Source of the DNA: Treponema denticola | GTDB lineage: Bacteria > Spirochaetota > Spirochaetia > Treponematales > Breznakiellaceae | Reading direction: 5' to 3' | Assembly: GCA_020719845.1 (NCBI GenBank) | Contig: DYPP01000011.1 | Span: forward strand, 1-49,411 | DNA: 49,411 nucleotides | Shown: positions 1 to 8,637 of the stretch, one piece after another | Layout of the letters: every line of letters starts with the position of its first letter | How positions within the stretch are numbered: position 1 is the stretch's first letter | Position numbers and translations under genes: made by a program | Notes under the pieces: model-generated | Told to the model about the DNA's origin: nothing | The model's input: the letters and a program-made list of their open reading frames with translations, nothing else | Database searches by the model: none

Positions 1-2031
1 GTTCTTGTCGGCTTTTTTCTCGAAATGGGAAAACTCCATCGCAAATGTGGCGCGGCCTTGGCTGACGGAGCGGAGGGCGGTCATGAAGCCGAACATTTTG
101 GCCATCGGCGCCTGGGCCTTGACGTGGTCGGCGCTGGTTTTGCTGTCCATGCTCTGCACGATCCCGCCCCGCTGGACCACCAGGCTGATCACTTCGCCCA
201 CAAAATCCTTGGGCGAGATCAGGTCCACCGCCATGATCGGCTCCAGCAGGATGGGGTCCGCCTGGCGGCAGGCTTCGTCCAGGCCCAGGCTGGCGCAGGC
301 TTCAAAGGCAAACTCCGACCCGGTCAGCTCGGAATACTTCAGGTCCGTCAGCGTGACGCCGACGTCGATGCAGGGATAGCCCAGCACGATGCCCGAAGGG
401 AAGGCGGCGTTGACCCCCCGTTCCACGGCTTCGTAGATTTCTTCCGGCGCCTGGTTCTTCCTTATGCCGCAGGTATAGCGGTTGCCCGTGCCCCGGGGCA
501 GGCTTTCCACCCGCAGGCTCAGGGCCGCGGCGTTTTCCCTGCCCGCCAGGATCTTGGAAAAAACCTGGGTATGCTCCACCGTCCGGGATACCGACTCCCG
601 GTAGGTGACCTGGGGATTGCCGACCTTGGCGCCGACCTTGTATTCCTTGAGAATCCGGGTCACCAGCACGTCCAGGTGCAGTTCGCCCATGCCGGAGATG
701 ATCAGCTGGCCGGTTTCTTCGTCGTCTTTGGTGGTGAAGGTGGGGTCTTCCCGGGAAAGGATGTCCAGGACTTCCTTCAGTTTTTCCTGTTCCGACATGG
801 TCTTGGGTTCGATGGCCACCGAAATGACCGGTTCGGGAAAATGCATCTTTTCCAGCACCACCGGCCAACCCTCGCTGCCGATGGTATCCCCGGTCTGGGC
901 CAGCTTGAAGCCGATGATGACGCCGATGTCCCCGGCGGACAGCTCGTCCAGAGGTTCGGACTTGTTGGAATGCATGCGCAGGATGCGGTTGGCCCGTTCC
1001 CGCTTTTTCTTGCCTACGTTGTACACCACCGCGCCGGGCTTGAGCGTGCCCGAATACATGCGCACGTAGCAGAGGCTGCCCGCTTCCCGGTCGTACTGGA
1101 TCTTGAAGATCAGCCCCAGGGGCGTGCCCTTGGGGTCGCAGGGTACGGAAACGTCCTCTTCTTTTTTGAGGTGATGCCCCTGGGCGGGGACGACTTCGTC
1201 CGGCGAGGGCAGGTAGGCGACGATGGCGTCGATCAGCGGCTGGACGCCCATGTTCCGCCGGGAAGCGCCGCACAGGATGGGCACCAGGGCCCGCTCCAGC
1301 ACGGCGGAACGCAGTTCCCGGCGGATCAGCTCGGCGGGAAGGTCCTGTCCGTCCAGGTACAGCTCGGTGATGGCGTCGGAACGGGAAGACAGGGCGTCGA
1401 TCAGGGTTTCCCGCCACTGGCGGGCCGCCGCTTCCCGTTCCGGAGCGACCGGTGCGTAGAGCATGGTTTCGCCGTCCGTACCGGCGTCCCAGCGGATCTC
1501 CCGCCAGTCGACCAGATCGACCACGCCTTCAAAGCCGCCCTCCTTGCCGATGGGCAGCTGCAGCGGCAGCGGCTGGACGCCCAGCTTGGCTTGAATGTCC
1601 GCCACTACCTGAAAAAAGTCGGCGCCCGTGCGGTCCATCTTGTTGATGAAGCCGATGCGCGGCACCTTGTACCGGTCCGCCTGATGCCAGACGGTCTCGG
1701 TCTGGGGCTCGACGCCGCCGACGGCGCAAAAAACGCCCACCGCGCCGTCCAGGACCCGCAGGGAACGCTCCACTTCGGCGGTAAAATCCACGTGTCCCGG
1801 CGTATCGATGATGTTGATCTGGTAATCCTTCCAGTAGGTAGTGGTGGCGGCGCTCTGGATGGTGATGCCCCGCTCCTGTTCCTGTTCCATCCAATCCATA
1901 ATGGCTTCGCCGTCGTCGACCTCGCCGATCTTGTGGCTTTTGCCGGTATAATAGAGGATTCGTTCCGTCGTGGTGGTCTTGCCGGCGTCGATATGGGCCA
2001 TGATACCGATGTTGCGCATACGCTCGAGCAT
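1..2031 (-). CDS. fusA: Elongation factor G (translation GTPase), truncated by the window edge
   Basis: This protein catalyses GTP-dependent translocation of the ribosome in the cytoplasm. The visible 677 codons carry the P-loop AHIDAGKT at residues 12-19, the switch region QERGITI, DTPGH at 76-80 and NKMD at 130-133. The domain order is that of a full EF-G. The frame is open at base 1 with only the extreme C-terminus missing, since the last visible residues match the usual end of domain V. The start is the ATG at 2031; a second ATG four codons in is possible. Spirochaetes commonly carry more than one EF-G, and the stretch [15 protein letters not shown] is of the kind seen in the second (spd-type) group, so it may be the paralogue rather than the main factor. 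It is transcribed divergently from the symporter gene at 2352. Confidence 0.95.
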   Translation of the reverse strand, partial: MLERMRNIGIMAHIDAGKTTTTERILYYTGKSHKIGEVDDGEAIMDWMEQEQERGITIQSAATTTYWKDYQINIIDTPGHVDFTAEVERSLRVLDGAVGVFCAVGGVEPQTETVWHQADRYKVPRIGFINKMDRTGADFFQVVADIQAKLGVQPLPLQLPIGKEGGFEGVVDLVDWREIRWDAGTDGETMLYAPVAPEREAAARQWRETLIDALSSRSDAITELYLDGQDLPAELIRRELRSAVLERALVPILCGASRRNMGVQPLIDAIVAYLPSPDEVVPAQGHHLKKEEDVSVPCDPKGTPLGLIFKIQYDREAGSLCYVRMYSGTLKPGAVVYNVGKKKRERANRILRMHSNKSEPLDELSAGDIGVIIGFKLAQTGDTIGSEGWPVVLEKMHFPEPVISVAIEPKTMSEQEKLKEVLDILSREDPTFTTKDDEETGQLIISGMGELHLDVLVTRILKEYKVGAKVGNPQVTYRESVSRTVEHTQVFSKILAGRENAAALSLRVESLPRGTGNRYTCGIRKNQAPEEIYEAVERGVNAAFPSGIVLGYPCIDVGVTLTDLKYSELTGSEFAFEACASLGLDEACRQADPILLEPIMAVDLISPKDFVGEVISLVVQRGGIVQSMDSKTSADHVKAQAPMAKMFGFMTALRSVSQGRATFAMEFSHFEKKADKN

Positions 2032-2094
2032 GGGGCGGACTCCTCTGGTTCGTAGATTGATCCGCCGATTGTACCCGCAAAACCGCCTGAGGAT

Positions 2095-2128
2095 CAACAT
2101 ACTCCGCCCCTTGGGGCGGAGTATGTTG
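2095..2128. repeat. Perfect 16-bp inverted repeat upstream of fusA
   Basis: The arms are 2095-2110 and 2113-2128, with only TT between them, so the dyad is almost continuous. It lies between the divergent starts of fusA (2031) and the symporter (2352). There is no T tract on either side, so it is not an ordinary terminator. It could be an operator or an RNA hairpin in the fusA leader. Confidence 0.6.
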
Positions 2129-2151
2129 GTTCTGCAAGGTATGGATTGTAT

Positions 2152-2243
2152 GCGGGATTCAAACCCCGTACCGCAACCTTTGGCAAGGCAGTTGGCCGGC
2201 TCGATTCCGAAGGGCGCGGCTAATCGCAGGGTATGAATCCCGC
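2152..2243. repeat. Long-range inverted repeat in the fusA-gltS intergenic region
   Basis: The arms at 2152-2166 and 2229-2243 are 15 nt with a single mismatch, and about 62 nt lie between them. The interior contains smaller hairpin possibilities. I checked it for a tRNA cloverleaf and did not find one. Together with the dyad at 2095-2128 it accounts for much of the 320-nt non-coding gap at 2032-2351, in which I see no gene. Confidence 0.4.
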
Positions 2244-2351
2244 GGGCGAATCAAGGATCGGCGCCGATCAGGATGAATAAGCCGTCAAAAGGGAGTCCTA
2301 AACTTCACAAGCCGCGACTTGGATGGTATCTTGGATACCTAAGGAGATCAT

Positions 2352-3764
2352 ATGGACTTTTCATGGAAGATCATCATCGACGCCGGAAGCGTCTCCCTGG
2401 CTTTGCTCGTGGCTACGCTGATCCGCTCCCGTTTCCGGTTCCTTCAGCGTTTTATGATCCCCAACGCCATCACGGCGGGTTTTTTACTGCTGCCGCTGTA
2501 TAACTATCTGCTCCCGGCCATCGGCTACGGTGGCCATCGCCTGGGGGAACTGGTGTACCATCTGCTCAACATCTCCTTCGTCGCCATGACGCTGCGCTCG
2601 CCGCCGGTGCAGACGCAGCGCAAATCCGGCGGCGTGCTGGGCACCACGGTCGGCATCCTGTCCCAGTACGCCATGCAGGCCCTGCTGGGCCTGCTGCTCA
2701 CCTACCTGCTGATCGTCACCGTATCCCCCGGACTGTCCCCCGCCTTCGGATTGTTCTTGCCCCTGGGCTTTGCCCTGGGTCCGGGACAGGCTTTTGCCAT
2801 CGGCCGGGGCTGGGAAGCGCTGGGCTTCGGCGGCGCGTCCTCCATCGGCCTGACCTTTGCCGCCATCGGTTACCTGTGGGCCTGTTTCGCCGGCATCCTT
2901 TTGATCGGCTACGGCGCCAAAAAGGGCTGGCTGAGCAAAGAAACCGCGGAATTGTTCCAGGACAAGGGCATGATGAGCGGGATCATTCCCCGGGGCGCGG
3001 AAAAGCCCGTCGGGTCCCGGCTGACCACGGATTCGGAAGCCATCGACTCGCTCAGCTTCCACGCCGCCGTGGTCGCGGCCACCTACTTCCTTTCTTATTT
3101 ATTCCTCAAGGCGCTGACTTTCGGACTCGCCTTCGCGGGCAACGCCGGCCGGGAACTGGCCCTGAACCTGTGGGGCATCAATTTTATTTTTTCTTCCCTG
3201 ACCGCCCAGGTGGTGCGTTCCCTGATGACCAGGGCGAAGGTGAATACCCTGCTGGACGACCTGACCCTGTCGCGGATCTCCGGCTTTGCCGTGGACTACA
3301 TGGTGGTCGGCGCGGTAGCCGCCATATCGCTGGTCTTCGTGGGCCGCTACTGGCTGGAAATTCTGCTGATCACCACTTTCGGCGGCCTGCTCACCACCGT
3401 CACCGTCCCCTGGATGGCCGCCCGGATGTTCAAGGATTACCGCTTTGAGCGCATGATGATGATCTACGGCGTCTCCACCGGGACGCTTTCCACCGGCCTG
3501 GCCCTGCTGCGGGTGCTGGATCCGGAGTTCCGTTCGCCGGTTACCTCGGACTACATGGTCTCCGCGGGGCTGACCTTTCTTTTCGCCATTCCCTTCATCC
3601 TGGCCATCAACCTGCCCGCCAAGGCCGGCCAGGCGGGAAACCTGACCCTGTTCTGGGCCATGGTGCTGATCAGCGCCGCCTACCTGCTGCTGACCCTGAT
3701 CGGCTACTTTATTCTGGCCCGCAAAAAAGCGCTGGCCAAACCCGGAACGGTCTGGATCGACTAG
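2352..3764 (+). CDS. gltS: Sodium:glutamate symporter family (ESS/GltS-like) membrane protein
   Basis: This is a polytopic inner-membrane protein of 470 aa whose fold and length suit the ESS family of Na+-coupled glutamate carriers. The start is well set: AAGGAG lies 6 nt before the ATG. Hydrophobic segments run through the protein, with a hydrophilic loop at about residues 198-235. The family's glycine-rich re-entrant motif is seen here as GPGQA at residues 143-147, followed by GASSIGLTFAA. As I recall, E. coli GltS has a GGHGT-type sequence at this site, so substrate specificity may differ from glutamate. The gene ends in a 4-base convergent overlap with the acyltransferase gene on the other strand. 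No operon partner is visible. Confidence 0.8.
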   Translation: MDFSWKIIIDAGSVSLALLVATLIRSRFRFLQRFMIPNAITAGFLLLPLYNYLLPAIGYGGHRLGELVYHLLNISFVAMTLRSPPVQTQRKSGGVLGTTVGILSQYAMQALLGLLLTYLLIVTVSPGLSPAFGLFLPLGFALGPGQAFAIGRGWEALGFGGASSIGLTFAAIGYLWACFAGILLIGYGAKKGWLSKETAELFQDKGMMSGIIPRGAEKPVGSRLTTDSEAIDSLSFHAAVVAATYFLSYLFLKALTFGLAFAGNAGRELALNLWGINFIFSSLTAQVVRSLMTRAKVNTLLDDLTLSRISGFAVDYMVVGAVAAISLVFVGRYWLEILLITTFGGLLTTVTVPWMAARMFKDYRFERMMMIYGVSTGTLSTGLALLRVLDPEFRSPVTSDYMVSAGLTFLFAIPFILAINLPAKAGQAGNLTLFWAMVLISAAYLLLTLIGYFILARKKALAKPGTVWID

Positions 3765-5032
3765 GAGTTTGTCGCGGCCACGCCGGGGCCGACCTGACCG
3801 GCGGCGGCAACCGCCGCCTGGTCCCGCAGGGTCTTGATGGCCATGATCCAGCGCCGGGCCGACGCGTGCCGGGTGGCAAAGTGAATCTGGTAGAGCATTT
3901 TGCCGTGGTAGAATTCCAGCATGTTGCGCTTGAACACGCCTTCGCCGTCGATTTCGGCCAAGGGAAAGGTCACGGTGTCCTTGCGCAGCGTCCGCAGCTC
4001 GACGCGGTCCGGAAAGAGGCTCAGGCGGCCGGCTCGGAAACGGCGCAGGGGGTTGAGTTTCCGGCCCCGCAGCGCCAGCACGCCGTCGTCGGCGAACAAC
4101 GCGGTTTCCGGCGCCGCCGCGGCTTGGCGGCGCAGCTGGGCCGGGAACTCCTCTGACTGCCGGAGGGACCAGGACCGGATGGTGGTGACCGCTTCGACGC
4201 CCTTCCCCACCGCGTGCAGATGATTGAACCGGTCCAGACGATAGGCTGCGCCGCAGGCGCGGCAAAAGAAGCGCGCTCCGTTGCTGCGCATGGTGTCCGT
4301 CCTGCCGCAGGACGGACACTGGAATAGGACGGTTTCCAGGTTTTCCGCCGGCCGCGCGCCGTAGAAGGGGATCCGGTTCTCTTCCTGCCACTGGTCTTCG
4401 TCGTACTCCAGCGCCGCCACCAGGCGGGTATAAATTTCTTCCGACCCCAAGGTCTTGGTGTCCCCGGCGCTCAGGGCTACCTTGAACTGCAGTTCAATCC
4501 GGCCCCGCTTGTGCCGCCAGCTCCAGCGGGGCATGGACGAGAAGGCGCCCTTCAGCAGCACCACCACCACCGGCACCTTGAGCAGCCGCAGCAGCTTGCC
4601 CGTGGCCGGGACCACTTCCTGGGTGTGGCCGTCGAAGCTCGCCGTGCCCTCCGGAAAGATCCCCACCACGCCGTGCCGTTTGCGGATCACGTCGACGATG
4701 GCGTTGATGGTTTCCAGGTCGGGGATGAACTTGGACTTGGGAATGGTGCCCACCAGGCGCAGCAGGGCGCGCAGGATGGTGGTGCGCAGGTTGCTGTCGC
4801 TGGCGATCCAGTACACCGGGGTGGGCACGAAGCTGCCCACCAGGAAGGCGTCCAGCATGGCCACGTGGTTGGGCACGATCACGTAGGGCGGCTTGAGCTG
4901 CTCGAACAGCTCCAGGCCGGAAAAACTGATCCGGTAGCGGTGGCGCAGGTAAAAGCCATAGCTGACCCGGAGCAGACGGTTGAACCAGCGGAAATTGTCG
5001 GGGCGATACGCCTTTTTGCGTGAAATCGGCAT
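3761..5032 (-). CDS. PlsC-type acyltransferase with C-terminal zinc-ribbon extension
   Basis: The N-terminal half is a 1-acyl-glycerol-3-phosphate acyltransferase domain, with the catalytic NHVAMLD at residues 55-61 (NHxxxxD) and the substrate-binding FPEGT at 126-130. After the acyltransferase comes a CPSC/CRAC zinc ribbon (239-242 and 257-260) and about 160 residues of unrecognised sequence. The protein is 423 aa, much longer than a plain PlsC of about 240. I chose the ATG at 5032 because a good promoter ends 5 nt upstream and there is no Shine-Dalgarno sequence; a TTG at 5059 keeps the same frame. Its likely role is phospholipid or other acyl transfer at the membrane. It lies just downstream of two further genes in the same direction, one an acyl-transfer-like protein. 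Confidence 0.75.
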   Translation of the reverse strand: MPISRKKAYRPDNFRWFNRLLRVSYGFYLRHRYRISFSGLELFEQLKPPYVIVPNHVAMLDAFLVGSFVPTPVYWIASDSNLRTTILRALLRLVGTIPKSKFIPDLETINAIVDVIRKRHGVVGIFPEGTASFDGHTQEVVPATGKLLRLLKVPVVVVLLKGAFSSMPRWSWRHKRGRIELQFKVALSAGDTKTLGSEEIYTRLVAALEYDEDQWQEENRIPFYGARPAENLETVLFQCPSCGRTDTMRSNGARFFCRACGAAYRLDRFNHLHAVGKGVEAVTTIRSWSLRQSEEFPAQLRRQAAAAPETALFADDGVLALRGRKLNPLRRFRAGRLSLFPDRVELRTLRKDTVTFPLAEIDGEGVFKRNMLEFYHGKMLYQIHFATRHASARRWIMAIKTLRDQAAVAAAGQVGPGVAATNS

Positions 5033-5037
5033 GGGTA

Positions 5038-5067
5038 TGTATAGCAGGTCGGCGGGCAAAGGTTCAA
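5038..5067 (-). promoter_or_regulatory. Promoter of the PlsC-type gene, probably leaderless
   Basis: Read on the minus strand, TTGAAC (5062-5067) is followed after 18 nt by TATACA (5038-5043). The ATG at 5032 begins 5 nt beyond the -10 box. Transcription would start at or next to the start codon. Confidence 0.55.
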
Positions 5068-5086
5068 GCTCGCCCGGGGGGGACTC

Positions 5087-5800
5087 CTAGAGCCGGAAGA
5101 GCTTGCGCAGCGATGCCCGGTGGACGATGCGGTAGTGCAGGTAGAACAGGATGCCCGCGCTGGGCAGCAGGGCAAAAGCTACGACCACCGACCAGGTCAG
5201 GGCAAAGCGGGAATGCAGGTCGAGGATGACTTCCACGCCGAAGCAGAACAGGGCGGCAAAGGACAGGACCACGGCGATGACGTTGAGCCCCTTGCGGTGC
5301 ATGGCGGCGATGATGGCGCCCGCCCCGGCGACGCCGGCGACCGCCGCCAGCGCCAGCGGCAGCCCGTAGGATGGAAACCAGGTGATCCGGCCGTCGAAGA
5401 CGTCCACCAAAAAAACCATCAGCACCAGGGACGGCGCCAGCACCGCAAAGCTCAGCCAACTGCGGCGGCGAAAAATGAGGGGCATGGCGGAAAAAAGCCA
5501 GGCGCCCACGAGGACCACCGAGGAATACCGGGACCAGGTAAAGCTCCGGGCGGAAAAAAGGTCCGCCAGCAGGGAAACCGCCAGGGCGATGCCGAAGGCG
5601 ACGGTCAGCAGTTCCAGGGCGATCCGGCCGCGCTCGTCCCGGGTCAGGGCTTCCGGCGGCAGGGCGGCAGGGGCGGCCTTTTCCGGCGACGGATACGCCG
5701 GAACGGATTCCCCCGCGTAGGGCGCGCCGGGGTCGTCGCAGAGGGGACAGCGTTCCACGTCATCCTCAAAAATGACGCCGCAGCGTGGGCAGTACTTCAT
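5087..5800 (-). CDS. Zinc-ribbon membrane protein (DUF6320-like)
   Basis: The 237-aa protein begins with a small zinc ribbon (CPRCG at residues 4-8 and CPLC at 18-21), followed by a proline- and alanine-rich linker to about residue 50. Six or so hydrophobic segments then fill the rest. This layout matches the DUF6320-type proteins that I recall being found next to alcohol-acetyltransferase-like condensation proteins, which is exactly the neighbour here. The start overlaps the upstream gene's stop by 4 bases (ATGA at 5797-5800), so the two are co-transcribed and probably translationally coupled. No catalytic residues are evident. A partner or membrane anchor for the acyltransferase is an inference. 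Confidence 0.65.
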   Translation of the reverse strand: MKYCPRCGVIFEDDVERCPLCDDPGAPYAGESVPAYPSPEKAAPAALPPEALTRDERGRIALELLTVAFGIALAVSLLADLFSARSFTWSRYSSVVLVGAWLFSAMPLIFRRRSWLSFAVLAPSLVLMVFLVDVFDGRITWFPSYGLPLALAAVAGVAGAGAIIAAMHRKGLNVIAVVLSFAALFCFGVEVILDLHSRFALTWSVVVAFALLPSAGILFYLHYRIVHRASLRKLFRL

Positions 5801-7140
5801 GGCCCAACTCCTGGATGATCGGGATAGTTGGATTCCACGTGCACCTCCGGACCGAAGGCGGCGAGGCGGCGGAAGAAAAAGCGCTCAAAGTCCCGGTTGC
5901 CGATCAGGCTGCCCACCGAAACGTACACATTTTCCCGCCAGGTGAGCACCCCGACGTTGGCTCCCGTACCCCGCGCCCGGGAAGGCACGAATTCAAATCG
6001 ATCCACGACGGCGGCGAAGGGCTCGGGCAGATCGAATACGCCCAGGTTGGACAGGGAGCCCGAATAGGCGGCCACGCCGATCAGGCGGTTGACGAGGCGC
6101 AGGATCAGGGCTTTCAGGGGCAGCAGGATCGGCCGGCCCAGGGGATTCCGTTCCCCGCCGACGTTCCGTTTCAGCTGGCGCAGCAGTTCCTTCTTTTCCA
6201 TGCCCAGGCGCAGCTGGTGGTGCACCCGGCGCAGGATTTCTTCGAATTCCCAGTGGCCCAGGCGCAGGTCGATGGTCGGCGCGGCAAAGAGAAAAAAATT
6301 GCGCAGCGTCCGGGAGGGGTAGATCTTCCGCAAATTGACGGGTATCTGCAGGGCGATGCGCGGTCGGGCGCGGCGCCGGCGGCCCGGGGAAAGGGCTCGG
6401 TAGACGTCCTGCAGGGCGGCGATGTGCAGGGCGGACAGGAATTCGGTCAGGGTGACCTTCAGCTCCCGGGTCACCGCCAGGAGCGGCGCCAGGGGAACGC
6501 GGCCCAGCATCAGCCGGTAGCCGTCGTCCAGCCTCCGGCCGGGCAGCAGAAAAGCCCGGCCCGTCTTTTCCGGGACCGGGGCGGCGGGCCGGAAATAGCG
6601 GGCGTAGCCGTCTTCTTCCTCCTCCGGGGGCACCGCCTGCCCGGGCCGCGGGATGCCCGCCAGGGCCGCCCCGTCCACCTCCCGGCCGATGCCGCGCCGC
6701 CGGAGGTACTCCACCGCCAGGGCGCGCAGAAAAGCGGCGGCGCCGGTGCCGTCGGTGACCACGTGGTGGAATTCGCAGGACAGGAGCCCGCCGTAGGCCA
6801 GCACCCGCACCAGGGGACGGTTGTGCCGCCGGACCATGCCGCCGCAGGGATAGGGCGTATCCCGCTCCAGGCGGGCGCCGGAGGCCACCGGATCCAGGTA
6901 ATGCCAGAACACGCCGGGCCGGAGGGAAACAAAAAAGTACGGAAACCGGCCCTGCAGGGCGGACAGCGCGGCCTGCAGGTCCGCGGCGTGGATCGGCTCT
7001 TTGAAACGGCAGGAAAGGCGAAACACGAAGGGCCCCGACGCGCCGGCGATGGCGGCCATGAAGACCGCGCTGTTGTCCAATTGATAAAAGCGGTCTTCCG
7101 CCGCAGCCCGTTTGTTTTTTTTGCCCTTGATCCGCGACAT
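5797..7140 (-). CDS. Alcohol acetyltransferase/condensation-domain-like acyltransferase
   Basis: This is a 447-aa soluble protein of the chloramphenicol-acetyltransferase/condensation-domain fold. The active-site motif is HHVVTDG at residues 125-131 (HHxxxDG). The C-terminal SLSNLGVFDLP is the kind of sequence seen in alcohol acetyltransferase and polyketide-associated acyltransferases. It probably moves an acyl group from a thioester donor to an alcohol or lipid acceptor; neither substrate can be read from the sequence. I chose the ATG at 7140 because a TATACT box lies 6 nt upstream with no Shine-Dalgarno sequence. A start at 7158 is possible but would sit inside that box. It is the first gene of a pair with the DUF6320-like gene, ahead of the PlsC-type gene. 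Confidence 0.7.
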   Translation of the reverse strand: MSRIKGKKNKRAAAEDRFYQLDNSAVFMAAIAGASGPFVFRLSCRFKEPIHAADLQAALSALQGRFPYFFVSLRPGVFWHYLDPVASGARLERDTPYPCGGMVRRHNRPLVRVLAYGGLLSCEFHHVVTDGTGAAAFLRALAVEYLRRRGIGREVDGAALAGIPRPGQAVPPEEEEDGYARYFRPAAPVPEKTGRAFLLPGRRLDDGYRLMLGRVPLAPLLAVTRELKVTLTEFLSALHIAALQDVYRALSPGRRRRARPRIALQIPVNLRKIYPSRTLRNFFLFAAPTIDLRLGHWEFEEILRRVHHQLRLGMEKKELLRQLKRNVGGERNPLGRPILLPLKALILRLVNRLIGVAAYSGSLSNLGVFDLPEPFAAVVDRFEFVPSRARGTGANVGVLTWRENVYVSVGSLIGNRDFERFFFRRLAAFGPEVHVESNYPDHPGVGP

Positions 7141-7146
7141 ACCTAC

Positions 7147-7152
7147 AGTATA
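7147..7152 (-). promoter_or_regulatory. -10 box next to the start of the condensation-like gene
   Basis: TATACT on the minus strand is separated by 6 nt from the ATG at 7140. No convincing -35 hexamer is seen. The geometry is the same as at 16527 and 28237. Confidence 0.4.
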
Positions 7153-7241
7153 GACCAAAACCGGCCTTCCGGGTTGCGGAAGTTTCGGCCCGGGGGTCGA
7201 GCATTCGTGTTCACCAAAAGTGCGGACAAACCGTTTTTAGC

Positions 7242-7269
7242 TTGACAGGGGGGTAATAAATGCTATACT
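7242..7269 (+). promoter_or_regulatory. Strong promoter of the sugar ABC/GH4 operon
   Basis: A perfect TTGACA (7242-7247) is followed after 16 nt by TATACT (7264-7269). Two palindromic sites lie just downstream at 7280 and 7311, and the first gene starts at 7351. This is the best consensus promoter in the GC-rich part of the window. Confidence 0.8.
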
Positions 7270-7279
7270 TGGGCTGAGA

Positions 7280-7322
7280 TGTTACGTAACACCTAGGCCG
7301 TTACCGGCGTGGGTACGTAACA
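7280..7322. promoter_or_regulatory. Two candidate repressor operators
   Basis: TGTTACGTAACA at 7280-7291 is a perfect 12-bp palindrome with a central CG, as is usual for LacI/GalR operators. GGGTACGTAACA at 7311-7322 matches it at 9 of 12 positions. The centres are 31 bp apart, about three helical turns, just downstream of the promoter's -10 box. The obvious candidate ligand is the LacI-type regulator at 12020. Confidence 0.6.
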
Positions 7323-7350
7323 CGAACGCAATACAAGGGGGACTAGAACG

Positions 7351-8628
7351 ATGAAAAAGACAGTGTTGAAAGCCCTGACCATCGGCGTCATGCTTGCTGC
7401 CGTTCCTGCAGCAGTTTTTTGCTCGGGAGGAGCGGAAAAACCGAAAGAAGCCACGGTCAACATGTTCCAGCTCAAGGTCGAAATCAAGGACGCCATCGAT
7501 GCCTACGCGGCCAAATATACCGCGGCCAACCCGGGCGTAACGGTCAAGGTTGAAACCCTCGGCGGCGGCGGCGACTACGGCGGCGCCATGAAGGCCAAGG
7601 CCCAGGCTGGACAGATGCCGGACATTTTCATGATCGAAGGCAAGGGCGGCTACGATATCTGGAAGGACTACATCGCCGACCTGAGCGCCGAGCCCTGGGT
7701 CAAGGATACGGACCTGTCCTTCAAGGTCGACGGCAAGGTCGTCGGCTTCCCGGTGGCCATCGAAGGCTACGGACTGGCCTACAACGCCGACATCCTGCAG
7801 AAAGCGGGCATCGATCCGGCTTCGCTGACCACCCGGGCGGCCTACGAGAAGGCGCTCAAGCTGCTGGATTCCAAGAAGGCCGAACTGGGCATCGACGCGC
7901 CGGTGGCCATGGCCGCGTCCGTGGCCGGCGGCATGTGGTGGGTAGCGGCCCAGCACAACCTGGCCGCCTACTGGGGTGGCGGACTGGGCTTCAATGACAC
8001 CAGCGTGATCGAGAAGGCGCTCAAGGGCCAGCTGGACGATGGCCGGTTCCTGCAGTACACCAAGTACCTGCAGCTGCTGTTCAAGTACGCGGACAAGAAA
8101 ATCCTGCTCAACGGCAGCTATGACGACCAGGTCGGCGCCTTTGCCCAGGGCAAGACCGCCTTCCTGCACCAGGGCAACTGGGTAGACCCCAACCTCAAGC
8201 AGCTCGGCGTCACCTTCAAGATCGGCTACGCGCCCCACGCCTTCCTGGACGCTGAAGAGAAGGGCCTCTACCTGTTCGCGCCCAGCTGGTACTGCGTCAA
8301 CGCCAAGAGCCCCAACGCCACGGCGGCCAAGGCCTTCCTGGCTTCCATCGCCGGCACGCCGGAAGGCCATGACTACATGGTCAACCAGGCGGGCATGATC
8401 CCGGCCTTCAAGTCGGTCACCCTCAAGCCCGCGGGCCAGCTCAGCCAGGCCCTGATGGCCGCCAACGCCCGGGGCGGCAACTACGGCGTCTTCTTCGGCA
8501 TGCTGCCCGACGGCGCCGGCCAGAACGTCTTCGGCCCCATCTTCGACCTGTTCGCCCAGAACCCGGACAACACGGACCAGTTCATCGCGGACATGAAGAA
8601 GGCGGTCGCCAACCTTCCCAAAATGTAG
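7351..8628 (+). CDS. Sugar ABC transporter substrate-binding lipoprotein
   Basis: This is a 425-aa family 1 extracellular solute-binding protein. The signal peptide ends in a lipobox with the lipidated cysteine at residue 25 (AVFC then SGGAEK), so it is tethered to a membrane facing the periplasm. The rest has the usual two-lobed binding-protein pattern, including QAGQMPDIFMIEGKGG and GKTAFLHQGNW. It captures a sugar or oligosaccharide for the two permeases encoded next. A GGGGGA stretch lies before the ATG. The gene follows a consensus promoter and two operators, so it is probably repressed in the absence of substrate. No ATPase gene is present in this operon; such systems often borrow a shared MsmK/UgpC-type ATPase. 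Confidence 0.9.
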   Translation: MKKTVLKALTIGVMLAAVPAAVFCSGGAEKPKEATVNMFQLKVEIKDAIDAYAAKYTAANPGVTVKVETLGGGGDYGGAMKAKAQAGQMPDIFMIEGKGGYDIWKDYIADLSAEPWVKDTDLSFKVDGKVVGFPVAIEGYGLAYNADILQKAGIDPASLTTRAAYEKALKLLDSKKAELGIDAPVAMAASVAGGMWWVAAQHNLAAYWGGGLGFNDTSVIEKALKGQLDDGRFLQYTKYLQLLFKYADKKILLNGSYDDQVGAFAQGKTAFLHQGNWVDPNLKQLGVTFKIGYAPHAFLDAEEKGLYLFAPSWYCVNAKSPNATAAKAFLASIAGTPEGHDYMVNQAGMIPAFKSVTLKPAGQLSQALMAANARGGNYGVFFGMLPDGAGQNVFGPIFDLFAQNPDNTDQFIADMKKAVANLPKM

Positions 8629-8637
8629 CCAGCCTTG

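Noticed and set aside
25-2055. 676-codon open frame on the plus strand opposite fusA
   Set aside because: It is an antisense shadow of EF-G caused by GC-rich third positions; the product is low-complexity in His, Gly, Asp and Gln and resembles nothing.
2095-2128. Integron attC-like site (CAAC and GTTG ends)
   Set aside because: The right end does not fit the core-site consensus, the structure lacks the extrahelical bases of attC, and no integrase or cassette array is present.
2140-2250. tRNA-like sequences (GGATTCAAACC, CTCGATTCC)
   Set aside because: No 7-bp acceptor stem, anticodon arm and T arm could be placed together on either strand.
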